Positions 38,866 to 52,639 of a stretch of 64,000 nucleotides of DNA are shown in pieces. The notes beneath the pieces were generated by a model, which was not told where the DNA came from, did not search any database, and worked only from the letters and a program-made list of their open reading frames with translations. The translations under genes were made by a program, and so were the position numbers. Within the stretch, counting starts at the first letter, position 1. Each line of letters begins with the position of its first letter. The stretch comes from Ceratothoa steindachneri (Eukaryota > Arthropoda > Malacostraca > Isopoda > Cymothoidae): contig OZ018323.1 in NCBI GenBank assembly GCA_963969495.1, positions 83,826,832-83,890,831 on the forward strand, given 5' to 3'.

Positions 38866-39000
38866 CTAAATCTATCGAAGTGTCAAAGTTCTCAAGTGCA
38901 AATTGAAACAAAGGTTCGAGGAAATATCAGTTGAAACACTGCGTGCCACTTGCGCTTATATTGAATATTAGTTACACTATATTGTAGCAGTTATTTTTTC
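38866..39000 (+). pseudogene. Mariner/Tc1-type host element, right part
   Basis: Immediately after the nested element and its TA, the plus strand reads 'YRSVKVLKCKLKQRFEEISV' and 'ETLRATCAYIEY'. This resembles the C-terminal end of mariner/Tc1-type transposases ('..slk..l...w..ip...vra.c..'). It continues the coding interrupted at 34217. Terminal repeats of the host element were not found. Confidence 0.55.
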
Positions 39001-41124
39001 CTTTAGTTTTAATCTAACCACCATGTAATATATAAGTGTATTCTTAGAATAAAATTAAATAAATATCAGTCTACACTTCATTTTTACATCCTACAACTAC
39101 AGCACTTCTGTGAAATTCTCTCAACACCACTCTCTCCGGCATTTTCAAAGGAAGTTTTTTTCTTTTCCCAACTTCCCTCTTTATATTGTGACCTGGCATC
39201 ATAAAAAATAAAGTCAACTTTGGCTTTCCTTTCTTTGCCTTTTACCGTAGAACTTTGCCTTGCCTTTCCTTGCCTTTTGCCATAGAATTGTAGAACCCAC
39301 AATAATTTTGTATTTTAGTAGCATAATACAACATTTTAAACAAGCTTTGATTGGTCATTAATTTGTGGCGGTAGTCGGAATCCAATTATTGAAGGATGTT
39401 TGGAGGTAGTAGTCGGTTATCTTGATTGACTCTGATGATCTTTGATAGGCTCCGGTGGCATTGACCACATATTTTCTTTTAAAATCCGCTCGAGGAATGT
39501 GCAAAAAGCCAAAAGGGGGCACAGAAGATTAGTGTGAAGAGAAGCAGAAAAGAAGAGGTATCAATGAACGAAACATTCGTGTTCTTCGTATTTGCTTTTT
39601 CTTTCTTCGTCTGTTTCTCTTTCATGCCTCTTACATTCCCCGAATAATCATTAAATATCTTATCCTACTCCTCATTTTGACCCTAAGAATTTATGTCTAT
39701 ATTTTTAATCCTCAGTTTATTATTTCTTCCTTCTTCCCGACAAATTTGCCTTCTTTGCGGAAGGCAGGCAGGTTTGGGAGAGTTGCGCACCTTCTCGTTA
39801 TCTGATGCTTTAACTATTCTATTCATGATATTTAGTAACTTCCATTCATCTTCACTTTTCTTGACTTCACTACTTTTCCCACGAACCTATTTAGAATAGT
39901 ATTTTCTTGAAGAAATGATCTAAGCCAGGTGACTTATTTAAGTGTATAAAGTATAAACAAACAAACGTACAACACGTTTTTCTGAAATTCAAGAGTTGTA
40001 AAACCGTCACTAAATCATAGCTTCCTTTCCTAGCAATGAATTTTTCTAACTTTTTCATTAAGTTAAAACTTTATTGGTATTTTTTTTCAAAATCTACCAT
40101 CGAACTTTTTTTAGCAGCAATTTCAGCATCTATTTTGTCGCTTCGTTTCCGTTCCTACGTTGGCCATTTTTGTGCCCTTCTAGATTTCGTTCTCCTTCGA
40201 TCATCATGTTGCCCTGTTTCTTCATTCTGTTTTTGTGCATTTTCTTTGATTCAGTGATTTTTTCATTTCTTTGCCATTCAGTCAGGGCTTTAAAAAAAAA
40301 ATAATTAATCAGTCACTCCTTTTTTCAGCTTTTTTTCAATTTCGTCCCTTTGTATTATAGCGTTAACTTTTCATACGTTTTCGGTCGCTTACTATCTATA
40401 CCTTTCTCGTTCATCTCCCGTGCCCATTTTTTTGTTTCTTGCCCTCTTTTTGTTGCTTTTCTACTCCTGTGCCTTTTCTGTCATTTATTTCTCACTCTAT
40501 TTGGTGTCTGCTCTAGCGCACATTTTTATGATTCAATTGCCCAATATCTTTTTCAGTTTTCGTGTCTATTTTTGCTTTCAAAATACACCTCTGTATTGTT
40601 TCATAGTTTTCACGTTCCTTCCCCCATTATTTTTGCGCTTCTTTCGAAGTTATATTTTTGCAGGGATATTAGTGTCTTCTATTTTATCCCTTCCTGTAAC
40701 GAGAATGGCGATCTTGAGGTAATATCTCCCCCCCCCCCGCTACTCGTGTATGGTGCACAAATAAGCATTGGGTAAACAAAATAAATTAAGAAAAATCGAG
40801 GATTACGAGACGTCGAATGGGAGGAAATTACATCAGTCAAGAGCGTTTTGGGTTTCATAGCAAATTATATCTTTATGTAGGATCAAACAGGTTTAGGTCA
40901 GGAAAACGTAAAAATGGCCAAAAACACATTTTATGTGTGATTGTTTAGCTAGGTGCTAACTTAGTATTTATGCGGGGACATATCTGCATCTTAGATGATT
41001 TTGTCTCTTTGAGAGTTAGCATGTATGTATGTGTGTATGGTTCTATAAAATTTGTTTTGTCTAACAACTATTTATTTTTTGATTGTGGAAATCTTACGAT
41101 ATTGATACACAAATAGTTTGGGTA
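39001..41124. other. No gene recognised; pyrimidine-rich 40.0-40.75 kb
   Basis: Long hydrophobic frames at 40036-40775 come from T-rich sequence and look like composition artefacts. A poly-C run lies at 40729-40739. Confidence 0.45.
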
Positions 41125-42453
41125 GAGGCAAAAAAAGTGTTTCCGCTAGGAAGTGAAATAATACCAATCCGGAGTTGAAAATTACAAACTTATTTGTCCA
41201 ATAATAACGAAACACATACCTATGGGTAATACAAATGTACTTTCTTAATTGTCAAAGCACCGTTTCCTTCCACATTTCCTCCATTTCGTTCCAAGCAAAC
41301 TTGCCTCTTTGATCGCTTTGATTGCACAACCCTTTTCTGCAACTGTTGATTTCCCTTAAGTAAATTAACTTCACGTGTGATAATATATTTTATGTGGCTT
41401 ATGTTTCTTGGGGGAGTAGAATACAGTTTAATCTTTAGATGTTCTCATAAAAAGAAATCGCATGGTGTTAAATCTGGGAATCATGGAGCTATTCATTTTT
41501 ATGATGAAGAGCGATAATGCGATTGCTAAAAAGTTCCTCAGGAATTCTATTACAGCAAGCAGCTTATGAGATGGGGCTTCCTCCTGGCTCCACTAAAGTA
41601 TAATGAATTGATTGCCGTAAAAAGGAAGCAGTACTGGGATTATCCGTTCGTTGACCATGTTCAGGTAGGCAGCTCCAGTGAAATTATTGTCGTTAAACAA
41701 TGGGGCGACGAGAGGGTAATTCCAGCATATCACACAGAGACACTTTCTGCCGACATATACGTCACCATTGAATTCTGTGGGATTGTTCAGCGACACATTC
41801 TGTCAAATTTTATGGCAATTTACCTTCCCATTCATCAAAAATGCTGCCTCTTCAACAATCACAATGTTGTCCAGGAAACGAGCAGGCTTATGGACAAATC
41901 ATTTTAAAAATTGTCTATGACGAATAAAATCAGTTTAAAGAAGTTAGTTGTGCCTTACCGATTCCGAGCTATTCTTTCTGATTGATACGTTTGGATTTTG
42001 AAGATGTGCCCTCAGGATTTTTTCAATACTTTCGGTGGTTCTTATGATTTTCCTAAGACCAGAAGGACATTTGATTAGATTTAAGTAAGCACTTCCCTCC
42101 TCCTTGGTACTTCCGAACATTCTTCCAAATAGTAGGCTTTTTTGGTAGATGCCTATCAGGAAAACTCTGCTGATATCTTTTACCTCTTTAAAAATGCCAT
42201 TCGTAATAAGTTTTGTGATAACGATTATTCGTTGATTTTTTTGTTAACTGCATGACGAAAGGGGTCTTCTGAAGTAGTCTTTTTGGTGATGCGTAGAAAC
42301 ACTTGATGTACCAAAGATCAAAGCTAATTGGAAAAATAAAAGCCAATTATGCGGTGCTGCATATCAAATTAATTTTATTCAGGTAAATTTATTAAATTTT
42401 AACTTAAGATTTTCATTATTTCACTTCCTTGTGGAAACACTTTTTTCGGCCTC
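41125..42453 (-). mobile_element. Degenerate mariner-like element with inverted ends, copy 1
   Basis: The ends are inverted repeats: GAGGCAAAAAAAGTGTTTCC at 41125, and its counterpart GAGGCCGAAAAAAGTGTTTC read inward from 42453. TA precedes the left end; CA stands at the right. On the minus strand the coding shows 'LPKKPTIWKNVRKYQ', 'VEEAAFLMNGKVN' (first catalytic box, Asp changed), 'NNPTEFNGDVYVGRKCL' and 'NNFTGAAYLNMVNERIIPVL'. The second and third catalytic boxes are poorly preserved. Many stops and frameshifts mark it as old. A related copy lies inverted at 52640-53660. Confidence 0.6.
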
Positions 42454-42478
42454 CACACAACGATTTATGATTATTGTC

Positions 42479-43060
42479 ATCATCATCATCATCATCACTT
42501 CACTAACTTTATAATTTAAGAAGGGGATCTTTTTCAGTATTTGAATAATAATTTCATCTTAGTTTGGTCATGACTTATGTTTTTATCAAAGTTATTTCTA
42601 ATAATACTTTTATAATATCAAAAAACAAAATGGTCAGGTTCAGAAATAAATATAAGTCTAGAATTTTGGGGGAATTTTTTAAAACCCAAAGAATTTACAA
42701 ATGGTAAAGTTCAGAAAATTTATTTTTATATATTTCTCTCATAACTAAATTTTAGCAACGTGATATTTTGAAAGGTAGGAAAATGTAGTTTAGAGTTGCT
42801 TTATAAAATTACCAGGCAATGGCTTGGCCACTCCCCCGTCCCCTTACGGGAGGAGCTTGCGTTTCGCCACTAAGATTAATATTTAAAATGTAAAAAAAAG
42901 CAGCCATGGTTAAATTTTTATACATTTTCTGAACTTCGCCAATTATAATAATTTTAAAAAGGAACTCTAAACTAAATTTCTTCCCTTTCAAAATATCACG
43001 TTGCTAAAATATAGTTATAGAAGAAGATATATAAAAATAAATTTTACCCAGTTTTTTTCA
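42479..43060. repeat. Foldback repeat: element R in inverted arrangement
   Basis: The left part (42479-42790) starts with (CAT)n and reads as the reverse complement of 44770-45030. The right part (42805-43060) reads in the same direction as 44575-44790. Between them a block around CAAAATATCACGTTGCTAAA occurs in both orientations (42740-42775 inverted, 42990-43020 direct), making a foldback with a loop of about 200 bp. No protein is encoded. Confidence 0.7.
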
Positions 43061-44570
43061 GGTTTTTTTTTCATTTTTAGCGCCAAATCAACTTTCCTTT
43101 GATTAAAAATATTAAGCATTATTTTAGCGACGAGCATATGTTTTATTTGATGCTTAATAAAATCTTTCAAACGTTTCAGATTTTAAGATTTTGATTACGT
43201 TTATTGATCAATTGCATATAAACCATTTTTTAAATCTTAAATTTTCTTTCATATCGTGTTCAGATGTGATTTTAATGAATGTGTGACTCCCGAAGGCGGC
43301 GAAAGCTTATTGAAGGAACATGAAGAGTGCCATTGTGAGGCACTATTGTTCTATCGTAGTAGTCTGGACAGCTTCAATGGCTCTGAGCGTCAACTCGTGT
43401 CTCGAATATAATACATAATGAGTTTCATCTTTCAAAAAGGGAATCTCTTTTTCTCTTATTAATAAACCCATGAGTGTCTCGTTCTTTCCCCAAATCCCTT
43501 TTTCTATCTTTTTCTTCATTTCTTTACTTAAATTATTATTCTAAAATTTAATATTTTCTATTTTTCATTCAGTTTGTCTTTTTGTTTCTATTTCTTCTAG
43601 TATTTCGGGTATTCGCTGTTGTTTGTTTTTCTCTCGTTTCTTTTGTCGTCTCACTAAGAATTGCACGACCTTACGAATACATGATCACCTGCATGATCAA
43701 CTTTGAGTCTCTTACTCCCTTTCTCACTTCCACTTATTTACTCCTCCTCCTACTCCTTCATCGGCTCCTACCAACCTCTCTCCTCTAGGTGCAATTGGAC
43801 CCTTTAAAGAAGAGAGAGAGTTAGGTGAAGGATAAACCAGGGGCACCTCTCCAGGCCCCTCACCTACTCAGGAGAGGAGAGTGGCGAGGTGCCCGTGTCG
43901 GCGGTGGAGTTTTCCCTCCCTTTAACCCTCGTCCCCCAGAATTACGAGTATTCAGGTTTATATCTAATAAAATGTTGTCTCGTTACCAATCACAAGATTG
44001 GCCCCAAAATGAGCGAGTTAATGGGGGAAATCGAAATCATTAGACAGGTCCTATTCATTAGTGAAAATTGGTCTCGAAGAGCTGATGCCGGTGATGCATC
44101 TTATAAGGAATCATTTTAAATCAAGTTTAACGATGAGATTAAATGATTAATTTGACATTTACATCCTATTCTTTTTAGCATATATATTTAAATTTTAAGA
44201 AGTCTTCTTCTATTATCAATACTCTTTTCGGTTCTTACTGAGTTGTGAGGAACAGAACACCGTTATATAATTTTTTTACTAGTACCTTCCATTTTGTACA
44301 TCTGAACATTGTTCCAACTAGTGGATATAGTGGAAGACCGCCTATCAGTATAACGTAACTCAAAAAAATCATGTCCTGTATAATGCTTTTAGTCTTCTTC
44401 TAGCTTGTGACTACTAATATCCGTTCTGCTTTGGTTAATTTCATGCCAAAGGCTTCTAGTAAGAAAGTAGAATTAATGGATTTTCTAATCAGTAAATGAA
44501 CGTGAAATGTAATTAGTCAATTATTTTCTGTGTTGCAAACGTGGTTTCATGGCTCCACAGAAAAATAATA
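43061..44570. other. No gene recognised
   Basis: Short frames at 43582-43788, 43825-44043 and 43889-44119 have no recognised motif. A block at 43285-43330 (CCCGAAGGCGGCGAAAGCTT) faintly recalls Penelope-like terminal sequence, but not enough for a call. Confidence 0.35.
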
Positions 44571-45035
44571 GAGAAACCAGGCAATGGCTTCGCGGGGGGA
44601 GCTTGCGCTTCGCTACTAAGATTAAAATTTATAATCTAAAAAAAAGCAGCCATGGTTAAATTTTTATAAATTTTCTGAACTTCGCCAATTATAATAATTT
44701 TAAAAAGGAACTCTAAACTAAATTTCCCCCCTTTCAAAATATCATGTTGCTAAAATATAGTTGTAGAAGAAGATATATAAAAATAAATTTTCTGAATTTC
44801 ACCATTTGTAATTCTTTGGGTTTTAAAAAATTCACAAAGTTTCGATGCTTATATTTATTTCTGAACTTCACCATTTTGTTTTTTGATATTATAAAAGAAT
44901 TATTCGAAATAACTTTGATAGAAAAACATAAGTCATAACCAAACTAAGATGAAATTATTATTCAAATACTCCAAAAAATCTCCTTCTTAAATTATAGAGT
45001 TGGTGAAGTGATGATGATGATGATGATGAAAACTA
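44571..45035 (+). repeat. Element R, complete-looking direct copy ending in (GAT)n
   Basis: It starts ACCAGGCAATGGCTTCGCG ... GGAGCTTGCGCTTCGC, continues through AAAGCAGCCATGGTTAAAT and CTGAACTTCGCCAATTATAA, and ends with (GAT)n at 45009-45029. Its halves match the two arms of 42479-43060. Two copies of the motif CTGAA(C/T)TTC(A/G)CCA lie inside. It is non-coding and about 460 bp long. Confidence 0.65.
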
Positions 45036-46328
<1,293 letters not shown>

Positions 46329-46392
46329 ATTTAAAAGGTGGTCATACCTCATTTATGGAATTGGAAAGGCGATAAAATGGTCACATCCTAAT

Positions 46393-48470
46393 TGCATAGT
46401 CTAGAATAGTATAGCATAGTATAACATAACATATTATTGCATAGTAGTGCTTATCATATTATAGTATAGTATAACATGGCATAGTATATTATAGAATAAT
46501 ATAGTATAGTATAGCATAGCATAGAAAAACAGTATATCAAAATAGAAGGTAGTATAGTATATGTAGTATAGTATCTCCTAGCATATCCTAGTATAACCTA
46601 GTATTGTCTAGAATAGTATAACATTTTATAGCCTAGCTTAGTGTAGTATCGAATAGCAGCCTGGCAAAACCTAGCTTACCGTAGGATAGCCTACCATATT
46701 ACAACCTCACTTAGCATAATAAAGCCTAGCGTATTATAGACTAGCCTAGATTGCCTAGTAAATCCTGCCTAGCCTAGCATAGTATAACAGAGTAGATTAT
46801 GTCATAGCATAGCCTACCATTGTATAGCCTAGTTTAGCATCGGATAGCCTAGTCTAGCCTAGCCTATCTTAGTATAACCAAGTCTTGAGAATGATTCCCT
46901 ATAAAAGTAAAACTTACCAAACAATACTTTAGTGTAGCTAGCATAGTATAGCCTAGCCTGACATAGTATAGCTTAGCCTGGCAAAGTATAACTTAGCCTA
47001 TAATATTTTAACCTCGCCTAGCAGAGAATGTATAGTATGGCCTATCTTAGACTAGAAACCATAGTAAAGCCTAGTTTAACATAGCCTAGCCTAACAAAAA
47101 CTAGCCCAACATAGCCTAATACAGCCTAGCCTATATAAAATAGTAAAGATTACAATAGTATAGGATAGAATAGCTTACCATGGTATAGTATAGCCTAGCC
47201 TAGAATAGTATAGTATAGCATAACCTAATCTAGTATATTTAGGATAGTTAAACATAGACTTGCCTAGCCTATCCTCGTATAGCCTAGGCTAGCCTAGCCT
47301 TGAAAAGCCTAGTATAGTATAGCTTATCTACCATAGCCTACCTTACCCTAATCTAGCTTAGCATAGTATAATCTAGCCTAGCATAGTATAAAATAGTCTA
47401 ACATAGTATAGCCTAGCATAGTATATCATATCATATTCTAGCATGGTATATCTAGCATAGCACACCCAACCATAGTCTAGCCTAGCCTACCCTAGCCTAT
47501 GCTAGCTTAGCATGTTACACTATAATCTAGCCTAGTGTAGTGCAGTATAGTCCAGCATAGCCTTGCATAGCATACCATAGCATACCCTTGTATAGCCCTT
47601 CCTAGTAAATCATAGCATAGAATAGCCTAGAGTCGCATACCCTAACCTAGCATAGAAAAGACTTGACTATATAGCCTAGCATAGTATATATTAGAATACC
47701 CTAGCTTAGTATAGTTTACCTGGGCCTATCACAGTGTATCCTAGCCTAGCCTAGCTTATCAAAATATCGCCTAGCCTTCCTAGCAGAGTATAACCAAGCC
47801 TATCTTAACGCTGCCTACATTTGTATAATAAAAATTAGTCTAGCCTAGCTTAGCTTACACTAGTCTAGTATAGCCTAGCTTAGCCTAGTTCACTGGAGCC
47901 TAGCCTAATATATTCTATCCTATCCTAGCCTAGCTAGCATATTCTAGCATGCACTAGCATATCCTACTATAGTATATCATAACCTACCTAATCCTACCCT
48001 CCACTAGCCTAGTTAGTATAGTATAGTATATCATAGTATTGCCTAGACTAGACCAGACTATTATATTTTAGCCTAGGCTTGCATAACATGCATAACCTAG
48101 CCTGCCCTACCCTAGCAAAGCCTTGCTTATCCTACCCTGGTATAGCTAAGACTAGCCTAGTGTATAATAGTTTAGTATATCATTGCCTAGCATTAACTAT
48201 CCTAGACATGTATAACCTATACTAGAGTATTATACTCTAGTCAAGCATAGCTTATTATTGTCTAGCCTAACATACTATATGCTATCCTAGCATAGCATAT
48301 TATAGTCTAAATTAGCATAGTATATCTTACCCTTGTACATTATATCTTCGCATAGTTTAGCATAGTATAGCCTAGCCTATAATAGTCTAGCATAACATAG
48401 CATATTCTAGTCTTGCCTAGCAGAGTATAGCATATTATAGCCTAGTCTAATCTAGCAGAGTATCAGCCCA
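46393..48470 (+). repeat. TAGCC-type degenerate short-repeat array (about 2.1 kb)
   Basis: The array consists of irregular concatenations of TAGCC, TAGTA, TAGCA and TAACA pentamers. It resembles a diverged pentameric satellite, and TAG is present in nearly every unit. It contains no reading frame. It runs directly into the satellite-like module at 48471. The reverse-complement array occurs at 56831-58066 beside the same module. Confidence 0.9.
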
Positions 48471-48640
48471 ATAGTTATGATGTTATTGCTAAAGCAAAAT
48501 AATTGGCGGGCTAACTTTGTGAGGACTTTGGCAATTATATCATTAGAAAGAGAATGTAAAGCAACATAACCTAAAATAGGCGAATAGTTACAACGTGATT
48601 ATCTCAAAGAAAACAAGCCTTTCTCAAAATTACAACTTTA
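48471..48640 (+). repeat. Satellite-like module, copy Z (one unit plus remnant)
   Basis: GCCCAATAGTTATGATGTTA-TTGC, then AATAATTGGCGGGCTAAC, GAGGACTTTGGCAATTATA and GAATGTAAAGCAACATAA match the ~125-bp units at 24654-24871 and, inverted, at 56405-56830. A second GAATAGTTACAACGTGATT starts another unit that is cut by LINE sequence at about 48640. Confidence 0.7.
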
Positions 48641-48644
48641 AGGG

Positions 48645-49470
48645 AGAGCATTTCACCATGGAGTCGGATATACCACAGGGGGTTTGCCTTAGCCCCACCT
48701 TGTAGGCAATATATACTGGAAACCTTTCTGATCTACGCACAATTTATTCAGGTAGCGGATGATATTACACAGGTGATTATAAACAACTATGCTAATCCAA
48801 CTGATATTGCCAAGAGGAAGTGAGGAGAGATAAATAGCATCAACATCTACGAGAAAAGAAATAAAATCCGGCCAATATCAAGAAATTCAAAGTGATTCCT
48901 ATAGGGAGACGAAGACTAACATATATTCTAGTGCAAGATGAATTATTGCCCTATTCCCATAAAGGAAAAATACTTGTCCTAAAAATTACATCCATATGTT
49001 ATACTACCTACCTCAACGAAAAGCTTGCGATGGCCCCCTAAAGCATTCGATCTCTGTACCACTCTACATATCTAAACCCGCGAACAAAAGAAAATTATAT
49101 CTGGCCTTAGTGAGACCAATATTTCTATACCCCGCAATATCCCTACATGTTATGAAAACGAGAAGATAAGAAAACACAAGTGGTTCAAAGTTGTATTACC
49201 AGATTGATCACAAATATTGTTCGAAGGACTGCATATCCTCAAGAATATTATATTGCATCACTGATCTCTACCCTATGAATAATACGTTCCACGAACGTGC
49301 AAAAAAGATATGGCAAAAATTATATAAACTAGCTACCCGAAGAAGTACTTCAATTGTTTATACTGCCCGATGAAGAGCTACGGAACCGACCTTTTAAACA
49401 AAGATTCCAAAGCAGCCAACAGCGAACGCAGAAATACTTAGACCCATTATACACATGAGAAAACCGGACA
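48645..49470 (+). pseudogene. LINE RT 3' fragment (Jockey-like)
   Basis: The plus strand reads 'MESDIPQGVCLSPTL' (48656), the RT 'GVPQGS.LSP.L' box, then 'IYTGNLSDLRTIYS', 'ADDITQVIINNYANPTDIA' (catalytic ADD) and 'RNKIRPISRNSK'. Later come 'LYLALVRPIFLYPAISLHV' and 'TRLITNIVR'-like thumb sequence, up to about 49460. Order and motifs match Jockey-type RTs. Frames change several times. The copy starts inside the palm and so is strongly 5'-truncated. It is joined to the satellite-like module at its left edge. Confidence 0.55.
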
Positions 49471-49737
49471 AAACTTAACTTAAGCCTAAATATACTGAAA
49501 TGCAGCCAAAATAAATACAACTAAATTGTAAATCTCTGATATATATATATTTTAAAAAGTTTGAAAAAAGTGTCGGAAATGGAAAAAAAAAGATCAGAAG
49601 TGGACAAAAACCACCCAAAATATCTGAATTTGACCAGAAATAAAAAAAGGAAGTTCTCTCACTTTTAAGATAAATTAATGCAACGAAAACAAAGACTTGA
49701 ATGTTATTATTTATTACTTAAAGACTGAAGAACTGTT
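49471..49737. other. A-rich stretch, no gene recognised
   Basis: Likely the A-rich 3' tail of the preceding LINE fragment plus spacer. Confidence 0.35.
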
Positions 49738-49810
49738 GCTAACTGAGTGGATACGGCATTAGTCTCTTAATGTCGCGATACCGGGTTCGATCTCGAATCC
49801 CAGCATGAGC
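49738..49810 (+). repeat. tRNA-like sequence (tRNA pseudogene or SINE head)
   Basis: CTAACTGAGTGGATACGGCA resembles the D-arm/A-box region of a tRNA, and ATACCGGGTTCGATCTCG contains a B-box-like GGTTCGATCTC, followed by CGAATCCCAGC. The order and spacing suit a tRNA with a variable loop. The sequence continues without coding to about 49980, as a SINE body might. Confidence 0.4.
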
Positions 49811-49984
49811 AGACACAAACGTCAGCACATTTAGAGATCTGGCTACCAATTGGTGGAAGCGCTGTGCTCAGCCCTGTACTGGGGTTGGTAGATCTTATAC
49901 TTCTCATCACACAGAGCCAATTACAACAATACTTTCTTTCCTCTCCTGTCTTCGCAGTGGGGATCAGCATTTGAGGTAATGACT

Positions 49985-52535
49985 GATTTCTCTATCTTAG
50001 TCGAGGAGTTTAGGTCGGTTGATTTTCTCCTCCAACCTCATCGCCGTGGGCCTAACCACTATTGGAAGCACGCCCGCCGCTCTTCTTGGCGGGCATACGT
50101 GTCTTCACTTAATGGAAAGATCCCCTTAGCAAAGGTGTAAAAGTGAGTCAAAAGGATTCGGAGCAAGTTCTCCCAGGACCCCCCTCCCATTCTTCATCAG
50201 AATGGGACCGCAATTTCGAACTACGCGTCCGTGGCGGAATCCTTCGCGACCGCTTTCTCTACAATCTCTAGCCGGGATGCTGCTCTGCCAGCATTCAATG
50301 CGCGTCGTGATGTCGCGGAAGGTTGCCGACTAGACTTTACCCCCGGAGACGGAGAACCCTTCAATGAAAGGTTTACTTTGAGTGAGTTGCGTTCAACTCT
50401 CGCTTCGTGCGCTGTAACCACCACTGATCCAGATGATGTCCCGTACGCCAAACTCTGATACCTGGGTGGGCGAGGCATGTCATTTCTGTTATATTTGTTC
50501 AACAGGATCTGGGTAAAGGGTATCCTCATAGATTCCTGGCGAATCGATGCTTTGCTTGCTTTTCACAACCCGGGGAGAGATAACTACCCCGGCAGGTTTC
50601 ACCCCAATCTCTCTAACTTCTTGCCTGTGCAAGTAGATGGAAAAATTGGTAAATGATAGATTGGCCTTTTGGAGACAGCGGTGGCCATCTGCTTCCCCAA
50701 GTTCCACTCCACGTCGTACACTCTGCTCCGACTGCGAGGCCTTCTTTCGTAAACAGCACTATGGTATCAAGGAGACTCTCTACACGATGGGGGCGAGGGG
50801 ACGCCTCCCATTCTTTATATCTACAATTTTGCGAGATCATCGATTCCGCGTACGAGTGAGGGTAGGGGTAACCCTATATGGCCAAATGGAGCAGGAAGAG
50901 AATGTCCCGCACGGAAGTGGCCTCAGTGTCCCACTCTCTGCCGTGCGCATCAACGGCATCGCCTCTGTGCTGCCGGAAGATGTTCTCGCTACGCTCTATT
51001 TGGATGACCTTTCGATCTCTTTTGGCGCGGCCTAGATGCCAACTTTGGAGTGTCGACTCCAACAGGCATTGAACCGCGTCTCTAACTTTGTCGAAGCGCA
51101 CAGGCTTCGGTTTTCCTTGGCCAAGACTAAGGTGGTGCACTTCTGCCGCCATCCACGGCTCCACCCTGACCCAGACTTGCGCCTGGAAGTGGTGGACCTG
51201 CACCGTTTCCTTTGACCGACGCGTCACCTGGGAGGCTCATATTCGCATCCATAGGGTCTCTTGTACACGCGCCATGGATATTCTTCGCTCCGTGAAGTTC
51301 AGCGCCTTGGGTGCTAATAAGGCCACTGCCTTACTTTTTTATCAATCATTTGTTCGTTCCAAGCTCGGATACGAGTTTTATGCATCAGCAGCCGAGCGTG
51401 TGTTGCAGAAGGTGGAATCGATCCACCACACCAGCCTTCGCTTGGTGACTGGTGACACTCGCTCTGCGCCATGCACAGTGCATTATTCGCCTGTATGCGC
51501 GAGCCCGGCGCCCCACTCAGTCGCCAGAGCTCTCACTGCATTTGAAGCTGATCTCAATGGTGCATATGCCGCCGAGAGACGCCAGTCATACCCTAATCCC
51601 TTTGGGTTTAGGACCAGGAAACTCCTTCGAGAGTAAGGTATAGCTCTCGGGCCGGTGGCACCACTGGTTCTGCTCAGGATGATACCCCGGAGGGTACCAC
51701 TTTTGACCATTTATTGCTACGCCTCTGCTCCCAAGGGTTTTACAGCGCCGAGAATATTACGTTCGGACTTTTTGGAGCACGCTTCGTGTCACGCTAGAGC
51801 CGTGCCAGTGTATATGAATGGCTCCAAGTTGCGTGCCATTGCGCCGCGACTGTTCCCATGGACCTACCCCCCAATGCTGCGACGGCTTCAGGTTGCTTTC
51901 TGTCGTCTCCGATTTGGACACACTCGCGGGACGCACCGCCATTTGATGGAGCGCTCGCTGCGCCATATTGTGATGACTACGTTGCCCCACAGACTGTTCG
52001 GCACATTCTTGTTGAATGTCCCTATCTGGGTGATCTTCTTGCACGCTACCTGTTCCAATACCGGAGAGAAGCAGGGTGCCTAACGCTTGTCCCTTGTACT
52101 CGGAACGGATTCTTGCACACTCACTTGTGGACTTTATGACTTTATTCAACTGTTTTTTGTGGTAACGTGGAAAGGCGGGCCTCCTTCTGACGCCGGAGCG
52201 TGCTTCCTGCTTGTTGCCCCTTTCCTTTTTTATTGTTATTGTTATAGTTTTTTTGTTTTGCATATTTTTATTTTAATGTAGCCTAGTACTAGTCTCTACT
52301 AGTACTAGTCTCTCGCGAGTTCGGCGATTTGTGCCCAAGTAGGCAGTCACCAGATGGGCTCCTAAAAGATAAAAAAATGGTGCCCTCAGGGTCACCAGCG
52401 ATTGTCATACTGACCCTTATGTCTATTTCATTGTCTGGTCAGTGATCAGCCTGGCTAAAGGCAGGTTGGTGAAGCCCTACTAAATAAAGACCGTGATAAA
52501 AGGACCATAAGAGGCACAATGACAGAGTTTGCCAG
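49985..52535 (+). pseudogene. LINE with RT, RNase H-region relic and C-terminal zinc motif, 5'-truncated
   Basis: Plus-strand coding starts with pre-RT sequence ('RSVDFLLQPHRRGPNHYW'), then 'VAESFATAFSTISSRDAALP'. The RT includes a decayed NYRPI region (50590), 'GLSVPLSAVRINGIASVLPE' and 'LYLDDLSISFGAA', with LDD as catalytic box (about 50995). It continues with thumb sequence 'FDRRVTWEAHIRIHRVSC' and 'FYQSFVRSKLGYEFYASA'. The end carries 'YCDDYVAPQTVRHILVECPY', a C-x2-(C to Y)...H-x4-C zinc motif typical of the C-terminus of many arthropod LINE polyproteins. The 3' region holds a GGTGCCCTCAGGGTCACCAG block. No endonuclease is present upstream, so the copy is 5'-truncated, and frameshifts and stops are frequent. 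Jockey-related clade and arthropod affinity are from memory. Confidence 0.7.
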
Positions 52536-52639
52536 ATAACCAGGCACACCTATTCTTCTACTATAATAATATACCACATTTTCTATCTGATTTATCTCTT
52601 ATCTCTACCTCTAATTCTATCTTTAAAAATCGTTGATGA

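Noticed and set aside
40036..40775. Long Phe/Leu/Ser-rich frames resembling membrane proteins
   Set aside because: They reflect pyrimidine-rich composition, appear in overlapping frames, and lack a conserved motif.
43285..43330. Penelope-like terminal block (CCCGAAGGCGGCGAAAGC)
   Set aside because: Resemblance limited to one short block, with no (TA)n or coding start as at the other termini.
46393..48470. CRISPR-like or telomere-like array
   Set aside because: The short TAG-containing units are irregular, there are no spacers of constant length, the genome is eukaryotic, and the unit does not match a clean telomeric repeat.
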